A stretch of DNA of 64,000 bases. It comes from CAVVGZ01 sp963841845. GTDB lineage: Bacteria > Chloroflexota > Anaerolineae > Anaerolineales > Anaerolineaceae. Positions 1 through 7,627 of the stretch are shown piece by piece. The stretch covers positions 620,001 to 684,000 of the forward strand of contig CAWJEG010000013.1 in NCBI GenBank assembly GCA_963841845.1, read 5' to 3'. Position 1 is the first letter of the stretch, and every line of letters begins with the position of its first letter. The notes under the pieces were generated by a model. It was given only the letters and a program-made list of their open reading frames with translations. It was not told the DNA's origin and did no database searches. The position numbers and the translations under genes are program-made.

Positions 1-1
1 C

Positions 2-607
2 GGGGGTGGAACAACCGATATGGCTATTTATATTGATAATGACGTCTGGCACACGATGGTATTAGCGGTTGGTGGGAATCACATCACAAATGACATAGCT
101 CATGGTTTAAGGGTGCCATTCTCACAAGCGGAGGAAATAAAAATCGAATATGGTAGTGCCATGGAAACAGAAATCGGGACAGATGAAACGTTCACGATAC
201 GTTCATTTGGTCTGGATGAGCCTGTCGTTGTAAATCGCAAGGACCTTTCTCATATCATCGATGCCAGGGTTGAAGAAATTTTTTCGCTTGTCCTTCAGGA
301 AATTAAACGTTCTGGTTATGATGGATTGCTGCCAGCCGGCATGGTACTGACAGGTGGAACAAGTAGATTGCCAAAAATTCGCAAACTTGCCAGTGAAGTC
401 CTTGGTCTTCCGGTCCGGGTGGCTCAACCAGAAAATATGATCGGATTGGTTGACCAGCTTCATTCACCAGCATATTCGACAAGTGTCGGGCTGCTCTCCT
501 GGGCATTGTTAATGCGGGATACCGTAACCCCGAAAACAAAAAAATCCATCGACAAAGTTGCATTCTGGGAAAATATCAAATCATTTATTCGTCGATTTTT
601 GCCATAA
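2..607 (+). CDS. ftsA: Cell division protein FtsA, C-terminal part (cut by window start)
   Basis: The frame is open from base 2 and begins inside the ATP-binding motif GGGTTDMAIY of the actin-like fold, so the N-terminal half lies outside the window. FtsA is the actin-family protein that ties FtsZ filaments to the membrane and recruits the divisome. The second phosphate/adenosine motif is visible as LTGGTSRLPKI near the middle. The C-terminus ends in a lysine-rich stretch followed by FWENIKSFIRRFLP, which has the look of the amphipathic membrane-targeting helix. ftsZ starts 56 bases downstream on the same strand, the classic ftsA-ftsZ pair. Identification is firm; only the start is missing. 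Confidence 0.93.
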   Translation, partial: GGGTTDMAIYIDNDVWHTMVLAVGGNHITNDIAHGLRVPFSQAEEIKIEYGSAMETEIGTDETFTIRSFGLDEPVVVNRKDLSHIIDARVEEIFSLVLQEIKRSGYDGLLPAGMVLTGGTSRLPKIRKLASEVLGLPVRVAQPENMIGLVDQLHSPAYSTSVGLLSWALLMRDTVTPKTKKSIDKVAFWENIKSFIRRFLP

Positions 608-662
608 TTCTTCAAAATTTATATTGAAACCAAGAAAATCAAATGCAGAGGAGATTAATATC

Positions 663-1802
663 ATGGAAAAACCAGTTCAACCCCAGTCAGAATCATTTGC
701 ACGTATCAAAGTCGTCGGTGTCGGCGGTGGCGGCTGTAATGCCGTCAATCGGATGATCAACGAAGGATTGCAGGGAATCGAGTTTATTACGATTAATACA
801 GATGCTCAAGCCTTGCTGCTTTCCAAATCTCCAACTCGCGTCAGAATTGGAGAAAAAAGCACCCGCGGCTTAGGAGCCGGTGGAAATCCGGAAGTTGGTC
901 AAAAAGCTGCAGAGGAATCTTCGGAGGAGCTTTACGAAGTTTTGAAAGGCAGCGACATGGTTTTTGTAACAGCAGGACTCGGCGGAGGGACAGGGACTGG
1001 AGCTGCACCGATAGTTGCCCAGATTGCAAAAGAAAGCGGGGCGTTGACGATTGGTGTGGTCACCCGTCCTTTTACATTCGAAGGCTCTCGCCGTATGATG
1101 AGCGCTGAAAATGGTATTGCAAAATTAAAGGAACAGGCAGACACATTGATTGTTATCCCCAATGACAGGCTGCTCCAGATAGTGGATAAACGTTCCAGCC
1201 TCCAGGAAGCATTCCATGTCGCCGATGATGTTTTACGCCAGGGTATTCAGGGAATTTCCGAATTAATTACTGTTCCAGGATTAATTAACCTGGATTTCGC
1301 TGACGTGCGTACAATCATGTCCGAGGGTGGCGCAGCATTGATGGCTGTCGGAGTCGCATCAGGTGAAGATCGCTCACGGTTAGCTGCCGAAATGGCAATT
1401 TCCAGCCAGCTCCTTGACATTACCATTGATGGCGCCCGTGGAATCCTGTTTAATGTCACTGGTGGTTCAAATTTAACCCTCTATGAGGTTAATCAGGCAG
1501 CTGCAATAATTAAAGAGACTGCCCACCCGGATGTCAACCTTATCTTTGGTGCCGTAGTGGATCCGGAAATGAGGGATGAAATCAGGGTGACCGTTATCGC
1601 CACAGGATTCGATCGGGCAAATATGACGCGCTCTTTTGAACCAAAATTTCGTAAAGAAGAAATGAAACCGGCAGCACGTCCCAGAGTACAAGAAAATGAG
1701 GAAGTAAGTGCCGTAAAACATGCTGTTGAATATCAAACCGTTGTCATGAATACAGATGACCTGGATATTCCGGCGTTTTTAAGGAACAGAAACCGCCGGT
1801 AA
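663..1802 (+). CDS. ftsZ: Cell division protein FtsZ
   Basis: Tubulin-like GTPase that polymerises into the Z-ring at mid-cell. 379 residues, normal for the family. The N-terminal nucleotide-binding motif VGVGGGGCNAVNRM and the tubulin signature GLGGGTGTGAAP are intact, and the T7-loop region reads LINLDFADVRTIM. The extreme C-terminus LDIPAFLRNRNRR matches the conserved tail peptide that binds FtsA. I chose the ATG at 663 because GAGGAG lies at about 648-653 and the protein then begins MEKPVQPQ; the longer in-frame start at 558 would overlap ftsA and adds no conserved sequence. No frameshift is seen here. Confidence 0.98.
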   Translation: MEKPVQPQSESFARIKVVGVGGGGCNAVNRMINEGLQGIEFITINTDAQALLLSKSPTRVRIGEKSTRGLGAGGNPEVGQKAAEESSEELYEVLKGSDMVFVTAGLGGGTGTGAAPIVAQIAKESGALTIGVVTRPFTFEGSRRMMSAENGIAKLKEQADTLIVIPNDRLLQIVDKRSSLQEAFHVADDVLRQGIQGISELITVPGLINLDFADVRTIMSEGGAALMAVGVASGEDRSRLAAEMAISSQLLDITIDGARGILFNVTGGSNLTLYEVNQAAAIIKETAHPDVNLIFGAVVDPEMRDEIRVTVIATGFDRANMTRSFEPKFRKEEMKPAARPRVQENEEVSAVKHAVEYQTVVMNTDDLDIPAFLRNRNRR

Positions 1803-1838
1803 ATTGAATGGTCAGATGGCAGGAAAATATATGATGGG

Positions 1839-1859
1839 ACTCCTGAATACAGGAGTTTC
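1839..1859 (+). terminator. Short hairpin downstream of ftsZ
   Basis: A perfect 7-bp inverted repeat (ACTCCTG / CAGGAGT) with a four-base loop, followed by TTT only. It lies 37 bases after the ftsZ stop and is the best candidate for its terminator, but the T-run is weak. A looser pairing of CCCCTC near 1954 with GAGGGG near 1988 could end the converging M48 gene. Confidence 0.4.
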
Positions 1860-2018
1860 GCAAGACCGATGCTATTGAATTCTATTCTCAGCACACACGG
1901 TCTGGTTCAACCTGCATTAATCGAAATTGAAAGATGAAATCACAAATACAAATCCCCTCTCATTCTCTTACCTCTGCGGAGTTGGGAGGGGTTATTATTT
2001 AATTTAGGTTACCAAAAT

Positions 2019-3147
2019 CTACTTATCTGTGGGTAAGGCCATCTGAATGCGCCTTCCCAATGAAGGGTGGGAATAAAGGAAAAACTCGATCCAGGGGTCA
2101 GGATTGATATCAGAGAGGTTTTGGTTTGCCAGGCGGCGTAAAGCTGATGCAAACGCTGCCCCATTCCCGGTTACTCTTAATGCAAATTCATCTGCCCTTT
2201 TTTCTCTCCAGCGGGAGTAAGAATTCATAACTGGAAGACTTAGAACGCTAAATAACCCAAGAATCCCTACAAATAACGGCAGGCTTGCAATATCACTGAT
2301 GTGGTTAATGCCAAAAAAGTTAACTCCGTATTGAAGCATGGCATCTGCAATATATAAACCGCCAAAAGTTACCATTCCGGAAAGGATTATAGCAATTGGG
2401 ATATCTTTATTGGCCTGATGTCCCAGTTCATGCGCCATAATCGTCACCACTTCATCCGTTGTGAAATTGGTAAGAAGCGTGTCACCAATAATGATTCTGC
2501 GGGAACCTCCCAGACCGGTAAGACCTGCATTTGCCTGCCTCGTTCTGAGGCTCATATCAAATTTGTATACTCCTTTTACTTCCACCCCGGCTTTTTCTGC
2601 AATTTGGAATAATCGTTTCTCAAGCTCCGAATATTCTTCTTCCAAAGGCTCAAACTTATTAAAGATTGGAAATATCAGGATAGGCGCAATAAATGCCAGA
2701 AGAATATTAACAATAAAAAGAAAAATGGCTGTCCACAACCACCAGGTATCCGGAACCATCCCGCAATACCAGATAAATGAACTCCAAAATCAGGACCACC
2801 ATCGGGATGCTGATAATCAGGCCCTTCAATTGATCTAACAGCCATTGCCCGATGCTTTGGTTCGATAAATCAAACCGTTGTGGAAGAACAAAATCCGAAT
2901 AATACGATAGGGGAAACTCAATAAGAGTATAAAGCCCGCCAAAAACAAGTCCAAAAAGTGCCACCTCAACCCAAACACTCCTGGTAATCTGGTTCAATTG
3001 TTCCTGCAAATTGGCAGATAAGTCAAGGTAAAGCCATCCCGACAGGAACAGGATCCCGATTGCCAAATTTGCCAGCATCATTATGATTCGAATTCTGGCA
3101 TATTTTTTTGCTTTAATTTGTTCCTGAGGATTGATCGATATATCCAA
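2019..3147 (-). CDS. M48 family membrane metalloprotease (Ste24/HtpX-like), one frameshift
   Basis: Membrane zinc endopeptidase of the Ste24/CAAX-protease type, probably involved in membrane protein quality control. The N-terminal reading frame (3147 down to about 2757) gives several membrane segments and ends in FIYLVLRD. The next frame continues as VPDTWWLWTAIF and carries the zinc site MAHELGHQ (HEXXH) and the third ligand in REKRADEFAL. The join needs one base removed at about 2756-2757; the rebuilt protein is about 375 residues, a normal length for the bacterial Ste24-like group. Like the other breaks in this window, it looks more like an extra base in the sequence than gene decay, since both halves are well conserved. 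It converges with ftsZ. Confidence 0.85.
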
Positions 3148-3171
3148 ATCACATACCAGTTGATAACAAAA

Positions 3172-3624
3172 TTAACCAAGCTCGATTTCTTTTGAATAGA
3201 GGAAAAGCTCCCCTCTTTTTATCCACCCGGTTTTTTCCCAGAAGGATTGGCCAATTTCATTATCTGTATAAACAAATAAGTGGCATTTCGATATATTTGC
3301 CAATCGCAATTTTTCTAAACAACGTTCAACCAGGCACTTACCGATCCCTTGCTGCCGGTATTGTGGGTCAACTGCCATATGGTGCAGGTATCCCCGCCGG
3401 CCATCATGCCCGCACAGGGCAGCGCCTACCAATTTGTCACCATCCCTGGCGATAAAACTAAAACCGGTGTTTCTTTGAAGGAATGTGTTAATGCCTTCCC
3501 TGCTGTCAGAACTGGTCACCCCCAATCCGGGTGTCGAAAGCCACAAAGTATGGACTTCATCGAAATCTTCGAGTGTCATTTCCCGAATACAAATATTCAC
3601 CGAAAATCCATAATTAATAACCAA
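3172..3624 (-). CDS. GNAT family N-acetyltransferase, YpeA-like
   Basis: Small acetyl-CoA-dependent acetyltransferase with the GNAT fold. Motif A is visible as HHMAVDPQYRQQGIGKCLVE (the acetyl-CoA pyrophosphate loop RQQGIGK), preceded by the beta-strands LVGAALCGHDGRRGYL. The C-terminal part SFWEKTGW matches the usual end of the fold. The arrangement of GHDGRRG just before motif A resembles the YpeA group. The start is uncertain: the open frame begins MVINYGF, but the conserved part starts around ICIREMTLEDF, so a GTG about eight codons in is possible. The substrate cannot be told. It lies 24 bases upstream of the M48 gene on the same strand. Confidence 0.85.
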   Translation of the reverse strand: MVINYGFSVNICIREMTLEDFDEVHTLWLSTPGLGVTSSDSREGINTFLQRNTGFSFIARDGDKLVGAALCGHDGRRGYLHHMAVDPQYRQQGIGKCLVERCLEKLRLANISKCHLFVYTDNEIGQSFWEKTGWIKRGELFLYSKEIELG

Positions 3625-3645
3625 TAATACACGTCTTCTGCCTGT

Positions 3646-4401
3646 TTACTCGATCACAGTAATATATATCACCAGGGTGCCATCCTGACTTTTTACATCC
3701 TTTGTCTTAAATATTTTCGGATATGCCCGGATCAACTGTGACAATTGCCTGTAACCATATGTGCGGGAGTCAAACCCGGGATCAATTTGCCTGAGGTGAT
3801 GACCCATTGTTCCGAGGAAAGCCCATCCATCCTCCTGAACAGCAATATCGAAAGCATTTTTCAACAAGGGAATCGGATCAGGGGGAACATGGTCCGAATT
3901 ATCGGACGTTGTCTTGGAAGGTTTTTTTCTCTTTGAGATATTTTCAGCAGGACCCAGGTTCTCGGTATAGACAAATACATCACAGGCATTTACGAATGCC
4001 CTGGGTGTATTTTTCTTGCCAATTCCCATCACAAAAAATCCCTTTTCCCGAATCCGTGTTGCCAGGCGGGTGTAGTCACTGTCACTGGATACAAGACAAA
4101 ATCCATCCACTCCCCCGGTGTAGAGTGTATCCATTGCATCGATGATCATGGCGCTGTCTGTAGCATTTTTTCCGGTAGTATAGCGGAACTGTTGAATGGG
4201 CTGAATTGCGTAGGTCTGCAGCTTATCCTTCCATCCTGACATATTTACTTCAGTCCAATCACCATAAATTCTCCGGATAGTGATCATCCCGTATTTGCTC
4301 GTCTCAACGATCATATCTTCAATCAAAGACGGCTGGGCATTGTCACCGTCGATCATTAAAGCCATCCTTTTTGATCCAAAATTTTTCGAATCTTCAATCA
4401 T
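3646..4401 (-). CDS. NYN domain nuclease with C-terminal OST-HTH/LOTUS domain
   Basis: Residues 1 to about 150 form a NYN (LabA/DUF88, PIN-like) domain: MALMIDGDNAQPS at the N-terminus supplies the first acidic residues, NATDSAMIIDAMD the central aspartates, and LVSSDSDYTRLATRIRE the last acidic cluster, so the metal-binding site expected of an RNase looks complete. After a short linker rich in Lys, Ser and Pro, residues from about 175 onward (IPLLKNAFDIAVQEDG to TKDVKSQDG) match the OST-HTH/LOTUS fold, an RNA-binding winged helix. The combination is known in bacteria and is generally taken as an RNA-processing or RNA-decay protein. 251 residues, intact. Its target RNA is unknown. Confidence 0.88.
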   Translation of the reverse strand: MIEDSKNFGSKRMALMIDGDNAQPSLIEDMIVETSKYGMITIRRIYGDWTEVNMSGWKDKLQTYAIQPIQQFRYTTGKNATDSAMIIDAMDTLYTGGVDGFCLVSSDSDYTRLATRIREKGFFVMGIGKKNTPRAFVNACDVFVYTENLGPAENISKRKKPSKTTSDNSDHVPPDPIPLLKNAFDIAVQEDGWAFLGTMGHHLRQIDPGFDSRTYGYRQLSQLIRAYPKIFKTKDVKSQDGTLVIYITVIE

Positions 4402-4450
4402 ATAAATACCTCCTTATGTCAGTATTATTTTAAAAAAATATTCCGTCGTG

Positions 4451-5155
4451 TTACGAATCATCGGTTGATAATGCCAATCTGACTGCATGTTCGGCATGAA
4501 TCTGAGTAGTATCAAAAACTGGCAAGTTACTATCTTTTTGCTTAATCAGTAAACCAATCTCAGTACATCCCAGGATAATTCCTTGGGCGCCTTTTTGTTT
4601 TAAGATCATCTATCATCTTCTGTACTGTAATCCTGGATTGGTCCAGGATTGTTCCCAAACAGAGTTCCTGATAGATCATCCTGTGGAGCTCGATCTTGCT
4701 GACCTTCTTCCGGCACCAGGACTTCTAATCCAAATTTTGATTCCAATCGCCCTTTATAAAAGTCCCCTTGCATAGTGAATCGAGTTCCCAGTAAACCAAC
4801 CCGATGGATTCCTTTTCCGAGAATCATTTCAGCAGTAGAGTCTGCAATATGGATCACCGGGATATTTAATTGACTTTGAATCTCCTGGAAAGGATGTGCA
4901 TCGAATTCGTGCAGATCAGTATCATATCCGCTCCTGCCCGTTGCAGCCCCAGGGCAGCACCGCTTAGTATTTGTCCAGCCTTCTTCCAGTCTCCACTATG
5001 CTGGAGTTCCTCTATCTCAGCAAAATCTACCGAGTAGATCATACATTTCATTGAATGAATCCTCCCAGTTCGGTTCTTACCGCTTCATTCATGATGCGGT
5101 AATACTCAATGGTAGATTCCCAACTCATCCCGCCAAGCAGACCAATTGTTTTCAT
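4451..5155 (-). pseudogene. Aspartate/glutamate racemase family gene, broken by four frameshifts
   Basis: The start MKTIGLLGGMSWEST (ATG at 5155) is the signature N-terminus of the Asp/Glu racemase family (YgeA type). Homology runs on in successive frames: MIYSVDFAEIEELQHSGDW, the first catalytic cysteine in ILICTNSMH, then VIHIADSTAEMI, RVGLLGTRFTM, and finally the second catalytic cysteine in IILGCTEIGLLI and the C-terminus HAEHAVRLALS. Linking these needs breaks near 5060, 4893, 4690 and 4600; two look like missing bases and two like extra bases. Both catalytic cysteines survive, so either this is a recent pseudogene or this stretch is poorly sequenced. The gene product would interconvert amino acid enantiomers. 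I call it broken because it has more breaks than any other gene here. Confidence 0.75.
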
Positions 5156-5344
5156 CTTCTCGCAGACCATCTTACCGGAATTTTTTTGCTAATCTCTTAT
5201 CATTTTACTCTATCCGGGGAGACATGAAATGTGATCTTTCTTACTGCTGCAAACAATGATGTCCATTTTAAAATATATACTCCAGGTTGGTGTACCATGA
5301 AAAATGTATTTAAATTTAAGTAAACAAATGCAAAAAAATGAGTA

Positions 5345-5371
5345 TTGACAAAAGTTTCGTTCGGATATAAT
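5345..5371 (+). promoter_or_regulatory. Sigma-70 type promoter of the T-box/trpB unit
   Basis: TTGACA at 5345-5350 and TATAAT at 5366-5371, both perfect consensus, with a 15-base spacer (slightly short). Transcription would begin about 5378, just before the T-box stem I. Confidence 0.7.
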
Positions 5372-5606
5372 AACAACAATTGAATATTGAATAACTGGGA
5401 TGAGGACGAGTAAGCATCATCAAGGCGCTACAGAGAACAGGAACCGGTGAGAACCTGTGCATACAATGGTGCAGAATGGACCTCGGAGTTGCAGAGCGAA
5501 AGTTTCAAACAAGTAGCTCGAGCCGGAATTGCCACCGTTATAATGGCAAAGGGTATAAGCAGATAATATAATGCAGTACCCTCCTAAAGTGAAGCTGGCT
5601 AATCAC

Positions 5607-5634
5607 CCCCTGTGTTTCATCACAGGGGTTTTTT
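5607..5634 (+). terminator. First terminator-like hairpin inside the T-box leader
   Basis: CCCCTGTG (5607-5614) pairs perfectly with CACAGGGG (5621-5628) around a six-base loop and is followed directly by six T. It has every feature of an intrinsic terminator, yet lies upstream of the T-box motif, where stem III would be expected. It may simply be stem III, or a second decision point. Confidence 0.6.
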
Positions 5635-5670
5635 GTTAAAGCTTAACTGGGGTGGCACCACGGGTAATAC

Positions 5671-5698
5671 ACTCGTCCCCAATCGGGACGAGTTTTTT
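5671..5698 (+). terminator. Regulated terminator of the T-box leader
   Basis: ACTCGTCCC pairs with GGGACGAGT and is followed by TTTTTTATTT. It sits just after the T-box motif, the normal place for the terminator that competes with the tRNA-stabilised antiterminator. Confidence 0.85.
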
Positions 5699-5702
5699 AT
5701 TT

Positions 5703-6044
5703 AAGAAAGGAGGTAAGAAAAAGATCAATTAGCCGAACATTCCAGTAAGTCTTTGTCCTTTAACAATAGAAATCTGGTATTATCAATACCTATGCGCATC
5801 TGTGAGGTTGGAGAGATTGGGTTTTGTGGAAATTACATTCATAAATTATTTACGCTGACATTCCCATTCACCACAATAGGCTACTTTTTCAAGGGTCAGC
5901 AATTAGAAATGTGTCTCCATAATTGCTAACCCTGGTAAAGGGAAAAAAACACAAAAAATACGAATGGAATATTCAACCGATTAATAAAAATGATTTTGAG
6001 GACTCATCTTCAAGGAAAGAATACATATTCAATCAATTAATAAA
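5703..6044 (+). other. 342-base gap between T-box and trpB; no gene seen
   Basis: No convincing open frame. An excellent Shine-Dalgarno-like AAAGGAGG lies at about 5705-5712, right after the T-box terminator, but no ATG, GTG or TTG start with a real frame follows. A long hairpin is present at about 5895-5936 (GGGTCAGCAATTA pairing with TAATTGCTAACCC, one bulged base). Two imperfect copies of ATTCAAYCRATTAATAAAA occur near 5970 and 6028, the second just before the trpB start. The leader is unusually long; a small gene may have been lost here. Confidence 0.6.
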
Positions 6045-6056
6045 ATGGAGGATAAA

Positions 6057-7425
6057 ATGTCTCAACAAGTTCGCTTCAATTTGAGTGATTCGGATTTACC
6101 AAAATACTGGTACAACATATTTGCGGACAGCCCTGTTCCCCCCACTCCTGTCCTGCATCCGGGAACCAAAGAACCGGTAACTCCTGAGTTCCTGTCCGTA
6201 TTATTTCCTCGGGCTCTTATTGAACAGGAAGTGAGTACTGAAAAATATATTGAGATTCCAGAGGAAGTTCGTGAGATCCTGCGCTTATACCGCCCTACCC
6301 CACTGATTCGGGCACGCCGGCTTGAAAAAGCATTGGATACACCGGCTCATATTTATTATAAATATGAAGGAGTATCTCCTGCAGGCAGCCATAAATTAAA
6401 CACGGCGGTCCCCCAGGCATTTTACAACAAGGTTGAGGGTACAAAAGCCCTTACCACTGAGACTGGAGCCGGACAATGGGGTACTGCACTGGCCATGGCA
6501 TGTAAATTTTTTGAGATGGATCTTGAAGTTTATATGGTAAAAGCATCCTTCGACGCAAAACCATATCGCCGCCATATTATGGAGACCTTCGACGCCCAGG
6601 TATTTTCCAGCCCGAGCAATCGCACCCAGGCTGGAAGGAATATCCTGGAAAAAGATCCGGAAAGTTCGGGCTCATTAGGTATAGCGATTTCAGAAGCGGT
6701 AGAAGTTGCCGCCACTTCCGATGGCAGGAAAAAATACAGTCTCGGATCGGTTTTAAACCATGTCATTTTGCACCAAACCGTCATCGGTGAAGAAGCCTTG
6801 AAACAGATGGACCTGGCAAACGAATATCCGGATGTGGTAATTGGTTGTGTCGGCGGCGGTTCCAATTTTTCGGGGATTGCCTTTCCTTTCCTGAGGGAAA
6901 ATTTCACAAATGGTCGCAATACGCGCATGCTCGCTGTTGAGCCAACTGCTACCCCTTCCCTTACAAAAGGATTATATGCATTCGATTATGGTGATACGGC
7001 TCAAACGGCTCCCATTGTAAAAATGCACACTCTTGGGCATGACTTTATTCCGGCTCCAATCCATGCCGGCGGTCTGCGTTACCATGGTATGGCTCCTTCG
7101 TTATGCGGATTGTATGATGCTGGCTATATTGAAGCCGTTGCCCTGCCTCAGATAAGCATTTTCAACGGTGCTGTGCTATTTGCTCATATCTGAGGGAATT
7201 TTGCCTGCGCCGGAATCAGCACATGCCATCCAGGCAGCCATCAACGAAGCTCTTGATGCAAAAATATCCGGAGAGAAGCGGGTTATCCTATTTAATCTTT
7301 CCGGGCATGGTCATTTTGATTTATCTGCTTATGCGGCATTTAACAATAACAAATTGGAGGATTATGTATTTCCGGAAAATGAAATTGCTAAAATCAAAGA
7401 CCACATTCCCCAGGTCAACTATTAA
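6057..7425 (+). CDS. trpB: Tryptophan synthase beta chain, TrpB2 type, one frameshift
   Basis: PLP enzyme that joins indole and serine to make tryptophan. The long N-terminal extension with TPVLHPGTKEPVTPEFL and the total of about 455 residues mark it as the TrpB2 subfamily, which often works without the standard TrpA partner. The PLP lysine lies in SPAGSHKLNTA and the phosphate loop is GCVGGGSNFSG. The first frame runs to about 7188 (GAVLFAH) and continues one frame over as SEGILPAPESAHAIQAA, a highly conserved TrpB segment, so one extra A near 7188 explains the stop. The ATG at 6057 is preceded by GGAGG at 6047-6051. Control is by the Trp T-box upstream. No other trp gene lies in the window. 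Confidence 0.93.
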
Positions 7426-7447
7426 TTGACCCGAATCATTATTACCG

Positions 7448-7483
7448 AGACAGCTCTTTTTAATGAACCGAAAAGAGCTGTCT
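7448..7483 (+). terminator. Strong hairpin after trpB
   Basis: A perfect 13-bp inverted repeat (AGACAGCTCTTTT / AAAAGAGCTGTCT) with a ten-base loop, 23 bases after the trpB stop. The following sequence is not a clean T-run, though the stem itself ends in T on one arm and A on the other, so it can serve both strands. Confidence 0.7.
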
Positions 7484-7627
7484 GTATATAACCTTATAAA
7501 AAAGGATGTGCCAACTTACAAATGATCTTCATTTTTCACCTGCTAAATTCGTTCTGATCAAACCGTACCAGGATCTTAGAGTTGTTTTTGGTAATAATAA
7601 TCCGAATAGCCTATACTATCACTACAG

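Larger units (their letters stand above)
5386..5702 (+). promoter_or_regulatory. T-box riboswitch leader, tryptophan specifier
   Basis: T-box leaders sense uncharged tRNA and allow read-through of a terminator when the cognate amino acid is scarce. Seen here: the stem I opening with GATGAGGACGAGTA (5' loop-E strand AGTA), a distal arm with GGTGAGAACC, the opposing GAA followed by the specifier triplet TGG at 5477-5479, a long middle region, and the T-box itself GGGGTGGCACCACGGG at about 5649-5664, then a strong terminator. TGG codes for tryptophan, which agrees with the downstream trpB gene. That agreement between specifier and target gene is strong independent support. The fold of stems II and III was not modelled. 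Confidence 0.9.

Noticed and set aside
558..662. N-terminal extension of ftsZ (in-frame ATG at 558)
   Set aside because: It would overlap ftsA by 50 bases, lacks a ribosome site, and the family N-terminus fits the ATG at 663.
7180..7200. The TGA that ends the first trpB frame as a selenocysteine codon (selB is in the window)
   Set aside because: Reading through TGA in the same frame gives no TrpB-like sequence, while a one-base shift gives a perfect continuation (SEGILPAPES). No SECIS-like hairpin was evident right after it.
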